Assembly: GCA_030606565.1 (NCBI GenBank)
Contig: JAUWGE010000001.1
Coordinates: forward strand, 68,478 to 132,477
Direction of reading: 5' to 3'
DNA from: Candidatus Bipolaricaulota bacterium
Lineage (GTDB): Bacteria; Bipolaricaulota; Bipolaricaulia; UBA7950; UBA9294
DNA length: 64,000 bases
Shown here: positions 22,357 through 31,215 of the stretch, piece after piece
Layout: every line of letters starts with the position of its first letter
How positions within the stretch are numbered: position 1 is the stretch's first letter
Made by a program: the position numbers and the translations under genes
Notes under the pieces: model-generated
Database searches by the model: none
What the model saw: only the letters and a program-made list of their open reading frames with translations
What the model was told of the DNA's origin: nothing

Positions 22357-24774
22357 TCAATCGCCTCTGTTAAACTGTATCTCCTCTCCGTCCGCCGAGG
22401 CGACGACGGCGGAGCCGTGCTCGAAGGTCCCTTGCAGAATAAGCTCCGATATCGGGTTCTCAATTAGTCGCTCAATAGTGCGGCGCATAGGCCGAGCCCC
22501 ATACTTGGGGTCATACCCCTTCTCGATCAGAAGCTCGCTTGCCGACTCGTCCAGGGTAAGAGTGATTGCATGCTCCTCGCGCAGACGCCCTTTGAGCTCA
22601 CCGAGCATCAATTCCGCAACCTGCCGCACCTGCTCCCGGGAGAGCTGATGGAAAACAATGACGTCGTCGAGACGATTCAGAAACTCTGGCCGGAAAACCT
22701 TGCGCACCTGCCCCATCACTCGACCCTTCATCTCCTGATAGGACTCCTCAGAATCAACCTCCTGGTCGCTGAATCCAAGGGTGCCGCGATCGGTGATCAA
22801 CTCGCTCCCCACATTGGAGGTCATGATGAGGACGCTGTTGCAGAAGTCAACGCGTCTTCCTTGCGAATCGGTGAGGATGCCGTCCTCCATCACCTGCAAC
22901 AGGATGTTGAACACATCGCGGTGTGCCTTCTCAATCTCATCGAACAGAATCACTGAATAGGGACGGCGCCTGACCTTTTCGGTCAGTTCACCGGCCTCGT
23001 CGTAGCCGACATAACCTGGAGGAGCACCGATGAGGCGTGAGACAGAGAAGCGCTCCATGTACTCGGACATGTCAACACGGATCAGCGCGTCCTCATCACC
23101 GAACAGGAACTCGGCCAGGGTCTTGGAAAGCTCAGTCTTCCCCACCCCAGTTGGGCCGAGGAATATGAACACTCCCACTGGACGCCGCGGGTTTTTTACC
23201 CCCGCGTAGGCGCGGCGAATCGAGCGAGAAACCGCCTTCACTGCATCGGCCTGGCCGACCAAACGCCCATGGATCTTCTCTTCCATGTTCACCAGTCGGG
23301 CCGTCTCTTCCTCCTGAACGTGTCCAATGGGGACACCGGTCCACATGGAGACCACCCGTGCGATATCTTTCCCAGTCGCCTGCAGATCACTCGCCTTAGA
23401 GGAGCTATCGCTCAGCTGTTCGATCTCGCGGGCCAATTCCTCCTTACGATCGCGCAGTCGCGCCGCGGCCTCGTACTCCTGCGCAGCGACCGCTTGGCGT
23501 TCCTGCTCGTCAAGACCATCCATCTGCACCATCAGCTCACGGAGATCATCCGGGAGAAGGGAGCTCTGGAGTTTGATCCTGGCCGCAGTTTCGTCGATCA
23601 GGTCAATCGCCTTGTCCGGGAGGAACTGGTCGGTGACGTAACGATCGGAGAGGCGAGCGGCTTGGTAAAGGGCATCGTCGGTGATCTTAACTCCATGGTG
23701 CTTCTCATAGTGAGGGCGGAGGCCCTTTAAGATCTTGACTGTTTCTTCTACTGACGGCTCCTCAACCAGAATCGTCTTGAAACGGCGTTTGAGCGCGGGA
23801 TCTTTCTCAACCGACTTGCGGTACGCATCCAGGGTGGCAGTCCCGATACACTGGATGGCGCCTGAAGCGAGCGGAGGTTTTAAGATTGAAGAGGCGTCGA
23901 TCGCCCCTTCGGCCCCGCCAGCGCCGACAACCGTCTGTAGTTCGTCGATAAACAGAATAATGTTCTCTGACCCCGTCACCTGGTTGATCAGGTTCTTCAA
24001 CCGCTGCTCAAACTCCCCCCGGTACTTTGTCCCGGCGACGATTGAGGCCATGTCCAGTTCGACGATCTCCTTAGAACGCAATAGAGATGGCACATCCCCA
24101 CTTGCAATTCGCTGTGCCAACCCTTCGATGATGGCAGTCTTCCCCACGCCGGACTCGCCGATAAGCGCGGGGTTGTTCTTCCTCCGGCGAGTGAGAGTCT
24201 GAATGACCCGCTCCATCTCCTCTTCCCGACCGATCACCGGGTCGAGCCGGCCAGCCTCGGCTTCCTCAATCAGGTTGCGGCCAAACTCGGAGAGATCCAC
24301 CTTTGACGGCTGACGGCGGGAGGAACGAATTGCCATACCAATCCCCGCTGAAGGGAGGAAGTAGGCTCGTGTCTTGGTGAGGTCAATCCCTAAGTGAAGG
24401 AGGATTGCCGCACCGGTCCCTTCCCCATCGCGCAGCATCCCCATCAGTAGGTGCTCAGGCCGGATCGTATTCAGCCCGGCACGGCGCGCCTCCTCAAAGC
24501 TGATCTTCATCACGTGCTTCAGTCGCGGAGTGGGCTCAAGGTCATCGGCGGAGAGCTTCACCTCCCCACGCCCCTTCTCCCCTTCCAATAGGGACGCGAC
24601 CTTGGGGTAGGTCGCCCCATGCGTGGTAAGAAAGCGATGAACGTCACTCCCTTTCATCCTTAAGAAAGCGAGCAAGAGATGTTCGGTCCCTACATAGCTG
24701 TGCCGCCACTCCTCGGCCTCTTCCTGAGAGATTGCAATGACCTCCATCGACTCGCGTGAGAACCGATCGTACAT
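22357..24774 (-). CDS. clpC: ATP-dependent Clp protease ATPase subunit ClpC
   Basis: 805 residues. N-domain with two Clp_N repeats (1-150), AAA1 (Walker A GESGVGKTAI, about 210), UvrB/UvrC-like middle domain (about 420-455, LVQMDGLDEQERQAVAAQEYEAAARLRDRKEELA) that identifies ClpC rather than ClpA, AAA2 (GPTGVGKTELSKTL) and a C-terminal D2-small domain. It unfolds substrates for ClpP; no clpP in the window. SD CAGGAGGCGACG chooses ATG 24774. Usual mcsA/mcsB/ctsR partners are absent. Confidence 0.95.
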   Translation of the reverse strand: MYDRFSRESMEVIAISQEEAEEWRHSYVGTEHLLLAFLRMKGSDVHRFLTTHGATYPKVASLLEGEKGRGEVKLSADDLEPTPRLKHVMKISFEEARRAGLNTIRPEHLLMGMLRDGEGTGAAILLHLGIDLTKTRAYFLPSAGIGMAIRSSRRQPSKVDLSEFGRNLIEEAEAGRLDPVIGREEEMERVIQTLTRRRKNNPALIGESGVGKTAIIEGLAQRIASGDVPSLLRSKEIVELDMASIVAGTKYRGEFEQRLKNLINQVTGSENIILFIDELQTVVGAGGAEGAIDASSILKPPLASGAIQCIGTATLDAYRKSVEKDPALKRRFKTILVEEPSVEETVKILKGLRPHYEKHHGVKITDDALYQAARLSDRYVTDQFLPDKAIDLIDETAARIKLQSSLLPDDLRELMVQMDGLDEQERQAVAAQEYEAAARLRDRKEELAREIEQLSDSSSKASDLQATGKDIARVVSMWTGVPIGHVQEEETARLVNMEEKIHGRLVGQADAVKAVSRSIRRAYAGVKNPRRPVGVFIFLGPTGVGKTELSKTLAEFLFGDEDALIRVDMSEYMERFSVSRLIGAPPGYVGYDEAGELTEKVRRRPYSVILFDEIEKAHRDVFNILLQVMEDGILTDSQGRRVDFCNSVLIMTSNVGSELITDRGTLGFSDQEVDSEESYQEMKGRVMGQVRKVFRPEFLNRLDDVIVFHQLSREQVRQVAELMLGELKGRLREEHAITLTLDESASELLIEKGYDPKYGARPMRRTIERLIENPISELILQGTFEHGSAVVASADGEEIQFNRGD

Positions 24775-24802
24775 CGTCGCCTCCTGGGGCAAAATCTACG
24801 CT

Positions 24803-25405
24803 CTATGAATTATTGAGTGTACCCGTATTCCTCTCTGTGGCAACCTGTCGGTCGCTGCGGTTGAAACAGGTCATGACCGCGTTGATGTCCGAAGACCGAA
24901 AGGCCTCGATCACATCTACCGCCCTCTTTAGGAGCGGGAACAGCTTTTCCCACTCCCGGGGTGCAAATCGGTCAAGGACGTAGCTCACTGCACCGCACTC
25001 TCGGTGCTCAGCATCAATACCGATCCGCAGCCGCGGAATCTCCTCACTCCCGACCGCGGAAAGGATGGAGCGCATCCCCTTATGCGTTCCTGCACCTCCA
25101 CCAGGAAGGACCCTCATCCTTCCGAGCGGGAAGTCAAGGTCATCGTAGACGACCAACGCGTTGTCAACAGGGATCTTGTAACTCTCTAGGACCGCCTTGA
25201 CCGCCTCCCCGCTTGCGTTCATGTAGGTCATCGGCTTAACAAGGAAGAGATCCTCCGTGCGGTAGATAAGAGAGGAACAGGTGATACGTCCCTTCTCTTT
25301 GAGTCGGTGTACCTTTCGATATAGATCGATCACCTGAAAGCCAACGTTGTGGCGCGTAAGCGCGTATTTCAGTCCGGGGTTCCCCAACCCAAAGACGGCC
25401 TTCAA
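24803..25405 (-). CDS. pth: Peptidyl-tRNA hydrolase
   Basis: 200 residues: MKAVFGLGNPGLKYALTRHNVGFQVIDL (catalytic His in RHNVGF), KPMTYMNASGEAV, VVYDDLDFPLG and GGGAGTHKGMRSI, the full Pth signature set. It recycles peptidyl-tRNA dropped by ribosomes. It starts directly after the rplY stop. The pairing rplY-pth is a widely conserved arrangement. Confidence 0.96.
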   Translation of the reverse strand: MKAVFGLGNPGLKYALTRHNVGFQVIDLYRKVHRLKEKGRITCSSLIYRTEDLFLVKPMTYMNASGEAVKAVLESYKIPVDNALVVYDDLDFPLGRMRVLPGGGAGTHKGMRSILSAVGSEEIPRLRIGIDAEHRECGAVSYVLDRFAPREWEKLFPLLKRAVDVIEAFRSSDINAVMTCFNRSDRQVATERNTGTLNNS

Positions 25406-26083
25406 TCAATCCTCTCTAGACGATTCGGCTCCCGTCTCTTCGGCAGTGGTCTCCTCGCCGACCGGTCCCTCCTCCGCTGCGGCTTCCTCCTCAACTGCCT
25501 CTAGCTCCTCCTCCGCAGCTACAGGAACCTCCTCGGCACGACGCGGCGCAACGATCGTCACCAGAGCCCTCTCTGGTGCAAGGAGCGGTTCAACCTCACC
25601 GAAGTCAAGATCGCGTACCCTGATCGCCTCCCCCTGTCCAAGGTCGCCTATATCAATGGTGATAAGGGCAGGGATATCCTTGGGTAAGCCATGCACCCGG
25701 ACAGTACGAAATAGAACGTTCGATACCCCACCCTCCTTCACCCCTGGGGACTCGCCCACAATCTTAATTGGGACGTGCAATTTGAGTGGATGACCGCTAT
25801 CGGGGTGGTAAAAGTCCACATGAATCGGCTCATCAGTGATCGGGTCGTATTGAATCGCCTTGATAAATACATCCAGTTTCTTCGCCTTCTTGCCGTCTTT
25901 AATTGAAAGATCGATACGTGAGCTGCGCGTAATCTTGGCAAAGAGAGATCGAAGGTTCTTACGATCTATAACGATCGGTGTGCTGTTGACAGTCGGCCCG
26001 TAGATCACCGCAGGGACTAACCCCTCCCTACGGAGAGCGTTCGCTTTTCCTGAAGTCCGCGACCGTGCTTTTAACGTCGTCAT
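25406..26083 (-). CDS. rplY: 50S ribosomal protein L25 (CTC/TL5 form)
   Basis: 225 residues. N-terminal 5S-rRNA-binding L25 domain (ARSRTSGKANALRREGLVPAVIYG, residues 5-95), beta-rich TL5/CTC C-terminal domain (KEGGVSNVLFRTVRVHGLPKDIP...) and a long acidic Glu/Ala tail (about 185-225). The CTC form is longer than the E. coli protein. Between prs and pth, as in many bacteria. Confidence 0.95.
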   Translation of the reverse strand: MTTLKARSRTSGKANALRREGLVPAVIYGPTVNSTPIVIDRKNLRSLFAKITRSSRIDLSIKDGKKAKKLDVFIKAIQYDPITDEPIHVDFYHPDSGHPLKLHVPIKIVGESPGVKEGGVSNVLFRTVRVHGLPKDIPALITIDIGDLGQGEAIRVRDLDFGEVEPLLAPERALVTIVAPRRAEEVPVAAEEELEAVEEEAAAEEGPVGEETTAEETGAESSRED

Positions 26084-26096
26084 CTTAACTCCTAAT

Positions 26097-27053
26097 TTAG
26101 TAGTGCGGGAAGAGGTGACTCACCGACTTGTTTTCGAAAATCCACCGCACCGTCTTCGCCAGGTGCTCTCCAATAGAGATATAGTCAACAATCTCGCTCT
26201 TCGCCGCTTGTTCGTGCGAAATAGTATTTGTTACGACGACCTTTTTCAAGAGGGAATTTCCTAGGGCGCTGAGAGCGTCGCCAGAGAAGACTCCATGGGT
26301 ACAGTAGGCGTCGACCTCGGTCGCATTGTGGTCAAACAGGGTCTGTGCCGCCCGGATTAAGGTCGCTCCGGAAGCGATGATATCATCAGCAAGAATGGCA
26401 CGTTTACCTTCCACATCACCGATGACGTTTATCACCTCGATATCCGTTCCCTCTGGTGCTCGGCGCTTCTCCAGCACCGCGAGAGGAAGATTAAGCTGCT
26501 CGGCGAGCATACGAGCGCGGACCGTGCCGCCAACGTCGGGGGAGACGATGACCGTCTCATCGGAACCCGTGATCGTCTCATGAAAGTAGCGAGCAAAAAT
26601 CTGATGAGGGACGAGGTTGTCAACCGGGATATTAAAGAACCCTTGGATCTGTCCAGCGTGCAAGTCCATGGTGAGGACGCGGTCTGCCCCGGCGGTCTCG
26701 ATCAGGTTAGCAACAAGGCGAGCCGAGATTGGGACGCGCCCCGTGTCTTTCCGATCCTGGCGCGCGTAACCATAGTAGGGAATGACCGCGATAACCCTAC
26801 GTGCTGAGGCGCGTCGCAGGGCATCTATGATGATTAGAAGTTCCATCAAGTGGTCGTTGACCGGCGGACAGGTCGGTTGAATAACAAACACATCGGCCCC
26901 ACGAACCGTCTCGCGGATCCGCACTCGGATCTCTCCATCGCTGAACCGCTCGACAGCGGTATCGCACAGGTTGATCCCTAAGGACGAGGAGATCTCCTGC
27001 GCCAGTGCCTTGTTGGCGTTTCCACTGATCAGTTTGAGTTCCCTGCCGGTCAT
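26097..27053 (-). CDS. prs: Ribose-phosphate pyrophosphokinase (PRPP synthetase)
   Basis: 318 residues, full length. Motifs: SDGEIRVRIRETVRGADVFVIQPT, PYYGYARQDRKD (catalytic loop), VLTMDLHAGQIQGFFNIPVDNL (divalent metal), VSPDVGGTVRARML and the PRPP-binding AILADDIIASGATLIRAA. It makes PRPP for nucleotide, His and Trp synthesis. Its ATG overlaps the glmU stop (ATGA). Confidence 0.96.
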   Translation of the reverse strand: MTGRELKLISGNANKALAQEISSSLGINLCDTAVERFSDGEIRVRIRETVRGADVFVIQPTCPPVNDHLMELLIIIDALRRASARRVIAVIPYYGYARQDRKDTGRVPISARLVANLIETAGADRVLTMDLHAGQIQGFFNIPVDNLVPHQIFARYFHETITGSDETVIVSPDVGGTVRARMLAEQLNLPLAVLEKRRAPEGTDIEVINVIGDVEGKRAILADDIIASGATLIRAAQTLFDHNATEVDAYCTHGVFSGDALSALGNSLLKKVVVTNTISHEQAAKSEIVDYISIGEHLAKTVRWIFENKSVSHLFPHY

Positions 27054-28417
27054 TTCTCCTTCTCCTTCTTGCGCTCCTTGTTCACCTGACGAGCGCGCCC
27101 CAGGGCGAGGGCTCCTGGCGGAACGTCCTGCGTGATGACCGAACCAGCACCGATTATCGCCCCCTCGCCGATCGTGATCGGAGCCACAAGGGAAGTGTTA
27201 CTCCCAATGAACGCCCGATCACCGATCGTCGTGTGGTATTTCCTCTCTCCGTCGTAGTTGCAGGTAATCGTCCCTGCACCGATGTTCACTTCCTCACCCA
27301 CCTCAGCATCACCGATGTAGGCGTGATGCCCAACCTTTGCCCCGCGCTTCACCCGCGAGGCTTTCACCTCCACGAAGTTGCCAATCCGCGCATCCGGCCC
27401 CACGTCCGCCCCGAGACGCAGGTGAGCGTACGGACCGACTGTGGTACCCGCTCGAATCCGTGCCCTCTCAATGACGGAGTACCAAACGCGACATCCCTCT
27501 TCCACACTCGAGTTATCGATCCATGTATTCGGGCCGAGCGTGCAGTTCTCACCGACCGTCGAATCCCCACGCAAATGGGTTCCGGGAAAGATGATTGTAT
27601 CAGCACCGACCGTTACCCCACTCTCGATATAAGTCCGCGCCGGATCGACGATTGTCACCCCTCCGGCCATCAACTCCTCCATTTTCTGAAGGCGCATCAG
27701 CCTATCGGCCACGGCTAACTCGGCACGAGAGTTGATCCCCATAACCCTCTGCGAATCCTCCACCTCAACAGCGAGGACATGTCTCCCTGCCACCCGGTAG
27801 CGGTCAACCAAGTCGGTCAGATAGTACTCCCCCTGCGCGTTTGTGGTATTTAGAGAGGCGAGCGATTCCCATAAGAAATCATCATTTTGCACGCAGTAAA
27901 TCCCAGTATTAACCTCGTGGATCTCAAGCTCTTCCGGGGTCGCGTCGCACGCCTCCACGATCTTGATTGGACGTTTGTTTCCATCGCGAAGCAGGCGGCC
28001 ATAGGTTCCCGGCTCTTCAAGGACCATGGTCAGAACGCTGAGTTCCGCACTGTGCGCAACATGACGAGTGAGGAGGTCTTGAAGGACCGCGGTAGAGAGT
28101 AAAGGAAGGTCACCAGGAACGATTAAGATCGTCTCGCCGTAAGCCCGTCCCTTCGCTTGCAGAACGGCATGACCTGTGCCAAGCTGCTCTTTTTGCTCGA
28201 CAAACTCAACGAGTTCGCCACCCAACTCAGCCCACGCCTCGTTAGCGCAGTTGCTAACCACAATAAGGATCTGGCCAGGGTCAATCCCTTTAACGGCCCG
28301 AAGGGCATAGCTTAAGATTGGCCGGTCACAGACACGGTGAAGCACCTTAGCCCGCCTCGATCGCATGCGGCTCCCCTTGCCAGCTGCCAAGATAATTGTA
28401 GTCAAACCATATGCCAT
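27050..28417 (-). CDS. glmU: Bifunctional N-acetylglucosamine-1-P uridyltransferase/GlcN-1-P acetyltransferase
   Basis: 455 residues. Uridyltransferase domain (LTTIILAAGKGSRMRSRRAKVLH, residues 4-26; QLGTGHAV; DLPLL) and left-handed beta-helix acetyltransferase (GAGTITCNYDGERKYHTTIGDRAFIGSNTSLVAP). It makes UDP-GlcNAc for peptidoglycan. ATG 28417 is chosen because the promoter places the start of transcription only about 9 nt upstream and the protein then begins like other GlmU; the frame is open 25 codons further. It heads the run glmU-prs-rplY-pth-clpC-radA. Confidence 0.95.
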   Translation of the reverse strand: MAYGLTTIILAAGKGSRMRSRRAKVLHRVCDRPILSYALRAVKGIDPGQILIVVSNCANEAWAELGGELVEFVEQKEQLGTGHAVLQAKGRAYGETILIVPGDLPLLSTAVLQDLLTRHVAHSAELSVLTMVLEEPGTYGRLLRDGNKRPIKIVEACDATPEELEIHEVNTGIYCVQNDDFLWESLASLNTTNAQGEYYLTDLVDRYRVAGRHVLAVEVEDSQRVMGINSRAELAVADRLMRLQKMEELMAGGVTIVDPARTYIESGVTVGADTIIFPGTHLRGDSTVGENCTLGPNTWIDNSSVEEGCRVWYSVIERARIRAGTTVGPYAHLRLGADVGPDARIGNFVEVKASRVKRGAKVGHHAYIGDAEVGEEVNIGAGTITCNYDGERKYHTTIGDRAFIGSNTSLVAPITIGEGAIIGAGSVITQDVPPGALALGRARQVNKERKKEKEK

Positions 28418-28432
28418 CAAGCACCCGCAAGA

Positions 28433-28462
28433 ATGATACGCTAGAAGTGGGAAATTGGTCAA
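28433..28462 (-). promoter_or_regulatory. glmU operon promoter, very short leader
   Basis: -35 TTGACC (28457-28462), 18-bp spacer, -10 TATCAT (28433-28438). Predicted start about 28426, 9 nt before the ATG. Confidence 0.65.
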
Positions 28463-28473
28463 CCCAATACTGG

Positions 28474-28503
28474 TTGCGAGGGCAAGACTCACATCGGTAT
28501 ACT
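28474..28503 (+). promoter_or_regulatory. trpS promoter
   Basis: -35 TTGCGA (28474-28479), 18-bp spacer, -10 TATACT (28498-28503). Predicted start about 28510, leader about 27 nt carrying the SD GACGAGGTGG. Divergent from the glmU promoter, with 11 bp between the two -35 boxes. Confidence 0.6.
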
Positions 28504-28536
28504 TCGCAAGAAAACTTCTAAATGACGAGGTGGACG

Positions 28537-29523
28537 ATGGCGACTAGGATCTTTTCCGGGATTCAACCGACCGGAACGTTACACATCGGAAACTACTTTG
28601 GGGCGATCCGAAACTGGGCCGCGCTACAGGCCGATCATGACTGTGTCTACTGCATCGTTGACTACCACGCGATCACGATCGATATCGACCCGAAGGCATT
28701 GCGCGCCGCGTCGCGCGCGATGGCGCTTGACTTAATGGCCTGCGGCATCGACCCTGAAAGGTCGATACTGTTTATCCAATCGTCAGTTCCTGAGCACGCT
28801 GAGCTTGCCTGGATCCTCGGCTGCGTCACCTCCTACGGCGACCTAGCACGGATGACCCAGTTTAAGGAGAAATCCGCGGGGAGGAAGTTCATCTCGGCGG
28901 GGCTGTTCAACTATCCGATCCTACAGGCGGCGGACATCCTCCTCTACAGAACGCAGGGGGTTCCTGTGGGCGAGGATCAGGTCCAGCACCTCGAGCTTTC
29001 CCGGCGGATAGCACGACGGTTCAACGTTCGCTTCGGCGAGTTCTTCCCTGAACCTGAGCCGATTGTGGGAAAGGGGGCGCGGGTCATGTCACTCGCCGAT
29101 CCGACGCAGAAGATGAGCGCAAGCGCGGGTGAGGCAAACACCATCGGAGTGATGGAAGAGGAGTCCTCGATCCGCGAGAAGGTCCGCTCCGCTGTCACCG
29201 ACACCGGCCTTGTCGCCGGAGAGAAAATGTCGCCTGGGGTCGCCAATCTGTTTGAGATCCTCGAGCTGTCTACCGCACTATCGGGCGATTCGGCGATCGT
29301 TGTGGAACTGCGCGCCGACTTCAAGGCGGGAAAGCTCATGTACTCTCGCTTGAAAGAGGTCGTCTTCGAGAACCTGATGGAGGTCCTGCGCCCGATAAAG
29401 CAGCACCGCGCCGAGCTCGAAGCCTCCGGGAAAGTGGAGGAAATCCTCGCTGAGGGAACGAAGAAGGCCGGCGCGATCGCGCGGGAGAACATCACCCGCG
29501 TGCGGGAGATGGTAGGACTTTAG
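28537..29523 (+). CDS. trpS: Tryptophanyl-tRNA synthetase
   Basis: 328 residues. Class I synthetase with the HIGH-type motif GTLHIGNYFGAIRNW (residues 13-27) and a KMSKS-type motif that here reads KMSAS (QKMSASAGEANT), a variant seen in some TrpRS. It charges tRNA-Trp. SD GACGAGGTGG selects ATG 28537. No trp-leader or T-box structure is evident upstream. Confidence 0.95.
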   Translation: MATRIFSGIQPTGTLHIGNYFGAIRNWAALQADHDCVYCIVDYHAITIDIDPKALRAASRAMALDLMACGIDPERSILFIQSSVPEHAELAWILGCVTSYGDLARMTQFKEKSAGRKFISAGLFNYPILQAADILLYRTQGVPVGEDQVQHLELSRRIARRFNVRFGEFFPEPEPIVGKGARVMSLADPTQKMSASAGEANTIGVMEEESSIREKVRSAVTDTGLVAGEKMSPGVANLFEILELSTALSGDSAIVVELRADFKAGKLMYSRLKEVVFENLMEVLRPIKQHRAELEASGKVEEILAEGTKKAGAIARENITRVREMVGL

Positions 29524-29551
29524 CTATCAGCTCTCAGCGTTCAGCTTTCGT

Positions 29552-29640
29552 AGCGTCGTACCTTGTGTGCGACGTAACCGAACGTCGAGGTAAACCTCTG
29601 AACGTCGGGAATGAGCCTGGCGCTGCCACAGATAAACCGT
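29552..29640. repeat. GTAGCGTCG hairpin repeat, copy 1
   Basis: GTAGCGTCGTACCTTGTGTGCGACG forms a stem (CGTCGTAC/GTGCGACG), followed by AACGTCGAGGTAAACCTC and AACGTCGGGAATGAG. Related units lie at 30208-30385, 31112-31205 and 62608-62680, all in intergenic DNA. Confidence 0.55.
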
Positions 29641-29643
29641 AGC

Positions 29644-29859
29644 TTAAGCTGCGTCCCATTTCTCGTCGCTAATACCTGCCTGCCTAAGAATCTCCTTTAA
29701 CAAGCTTACGCTGATTTCCCCACTTCCATGTGGATTTGGAATGCGAATTTTGTGCTCTTCTTTTATCATAAACTGATGTTTACCGCCGGAGAACGGACCT
29801 TCGTACCCTAAAGCTTTGAACTTGCGGATCAAGTCTTTGCGTGAAGTGCTGACAAGCAT
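29644..29859 (-). CDS. hicA: HicA-family toxin (mRNA interferase)
   Basis: 71 residues: DLIRKFKALGYEGPFSGGKHQFMIKE... IRIPNPHGSGEISVSLLKEILRQAGIS. The dsRBD-like fold with the catalytic His in GGKHQFM and the IPxPH strand are the HicA signature. It cleaves mRNA when not bound by HicB. It starts immediately after the hicB stop, so antitoxin comes first in this operon. Confidence 0.9.
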   Translation of the reverse strand: MLVSTSRKDLIRKFKALGYEGPFSGGKHQFMIKEEHKIRIPNPHGSGEISVSLLKEILRQAGISDEKWDAA

Positions 29860-30105
29860 TTAGGTGCCGGCTACTTCGGCGATCTTTATCTTGATTCCAT
29901 TAATTACAGGGATGGGGTCGTTGTCCCTCAGCTTCAAAAGCACCCATTCTTCAAGGACCTCCGAGAGCTCCTTTCGACATCTTTCCACCGTAGGCCCATT
30001 AGCCCATACTCCCTGGAACCCCGGAATCTCGGCGAACCAGGTCTGATCGTCCAACCTCTTGTATTCAGCTTTCTCGAGCGCTTTTTCTATGTACTGATTC
30101 AGCAT
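29860..30105 (-). CDS. hicB: HicB-family antitoxin
   Basis: 81 residues: MLNQYIEKALEKAEYKRLDDQTWFAEIPGFQGVWANGPTVERCRKELSEVLEEWVLLKLRD, the degraded RNase H-like HicB fold; no C-terminal DNA-binding domain is attached, so autoregulation would need another surface. SD GGGAGGCACATC selects ATG 30105. A -10 TATACT (30138-30143) with a weak -35 lies upstream. It partners the adjacent HicA. Confidence 0.88.
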   Translation of the reverse strand: MLNQYIEKALEKAEYKRLDDQTWFAEIPGFQGVWANGPTVERCRKELSEVLEEWVLLKLRDNDPIPVINGIKIKIAEVAGT

Positions 30106-30207
30106 GATGTGCCTCCCTGCCCACAGCAAGCACGATCAGTATACGAGCCTCTTCGCAAGGGGGCAAACGCTAACTTCCGCTTCGAAAGTCTTCCATGCCA
30201 TCGGTCA

Positions 30208-30385
30208 AGACAAATCTCTGAACGTCGGGGATAAGTCTGTAGCTATCAGCCGTCAGCAATCAGCTTCAATCCACACGTCGGCTCTCAGCTTTCGTAGCGT
30301 CGCAACCTGTGTGCTTGGGGGGTGTAGTAAACAGCTCGTCATGTACTACACTCCCCAGGTTCTTCGTCAGGGATAAACCCCCAAA
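30208..30385. repeat. GTAGCGTCG hairpin repeat, copy 2, with second hairpin
   Basis: Contains TCTGAACGTCGGGGATAAGT, GTAGCGTCGCAACCTGTGTGC and a separate hairpin GTGTAGTA...TACTACAC (about 30321-30356). The words GCTATCAGC..TCAGC..TCAGCTTTCGTAGCGTCG are shared with 29522-29570. Confidence 0.5.
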
Positions 30386-30405
30386 CAGAAGAAACTCGAC
30401 GTGCC

Positions 30406-31110
30406 TCACCGTACCCCGCCCTCGGTGAAGTTCCCTTTTATCCGCTCCCAGAGTGCACGAAGCTCCCCCTCGGATAGGGCAGTTTTCTGGTTCCACGCCG
30501 GATCGACGAGGTCCTTGCCCGTCGGGACGACGAATTGCTGCAAGAAGTATCGCTTCGCGCCGGCTATGAGCGAAACAGCTTCTTCGATATCCTTCGCGGT
30601 CATTGTCGGAGCACTGGTAGTGCGAAACTCATAGTCCGGCGCCTGCTCGATGATGAGGCGGATCGATCGGGTGATCGCGGCCATGTCAACATGTACTCCG
30701 GCCATCTCGTCGTATCGTGCCGCAGGAGCTTTGAGGTCCATCGCTATGTAGTCGAGGAGGCGTGCATTGAATAACTCCTCAAGGACCTCGGGCCGAGAGC
30801 CGTTGGTATCGAGCTTGACGAGAAGACCTACCCCCTTGACTTTCTCGATGAATCGAAAAAGATCAGGTTGAACCGTTGGCTCCCCTCCTGTGATGACAAG
30901 GCCGTCGAGGAACCCACGCCTCTCTCGTAGGAAGTAGAGGACCTCGTTTTTAGGAATGAGCTTTAGTTTTTTAATCCTCTCCGGGAGAACGAGTTCACAG
31001 TTGTGACAGAACGGGCAGCGAAAGTTACACCCCGTAGTGAAACATACCGCTGCGACCTTTCCCGGGTAATCAATCAGTGTAGTTGGAAGTAAATAGGCAA
31101 TGTCCATCAT
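30406..31110 (-). CDS. nrdG: Anaerobic ribonucleotide reductase activating protein (radical SAM)
   Basis: 234 residues: LIDYPGKVAAVCFTTGCNFRCPFCHNCELV with the radical-SAM CxxxCxxC, then VITGGEPTVQPDL (SAM binding) and KLDTNGSRPEVLEEL. This is the longer NrdG type found with ATP-cone NrdD. It makes the glycyl radical on NrdD, which is encoded just upstream (105-bp gap with a hairpin repeat), so the two are probably co-transcribed. Confidence 0.92.
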   Translation of the reverse strand: MMDIAYLLPTTLIDYPGKVAAVCFTTGCNFRCPFCHNCELVLPERIKKLKLIPKNEVLYFLRERRGFLDGLVITGGEPTVQPDLFRFIEKVKGVGLLVKLDTNGSRPEVLEELFNARLLDYIAMDLKAPAARYDEMAGVHVDMAAITRSIRLIIEQAPDYEFRTTSAPTMTAKDIEEAVSLIAGAKRYFLQQFVVPTGKDLVDPAWNQKTALSEGELRALWERIKGNFTEGGVR

Positions 31111-31111
31111 C

Positions 31112-31205
31112 GGTAGTAGCGTTGGAGCTTGTCTCCGACGTTGACCGTGTTTTGTCCTCGACGTTTCGGCGAAACCCGTGTCCGCCGCAGGGTCCGTCGG
31201 ACATG
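31112..31205. repeat. GTAGCGTTGGA hairpin repeat, copy 3
   Basis: AGCGTTGGAGCTTGTCTCCGACG stem at the left and GTCGGACATGAAGTCCGAC (perfect stem) at the right, between nrdD and nrdG. Same family as 29552 and 62608. Confidence 0.5.
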
Positions 31206-31215
31206 AAGTCCGACG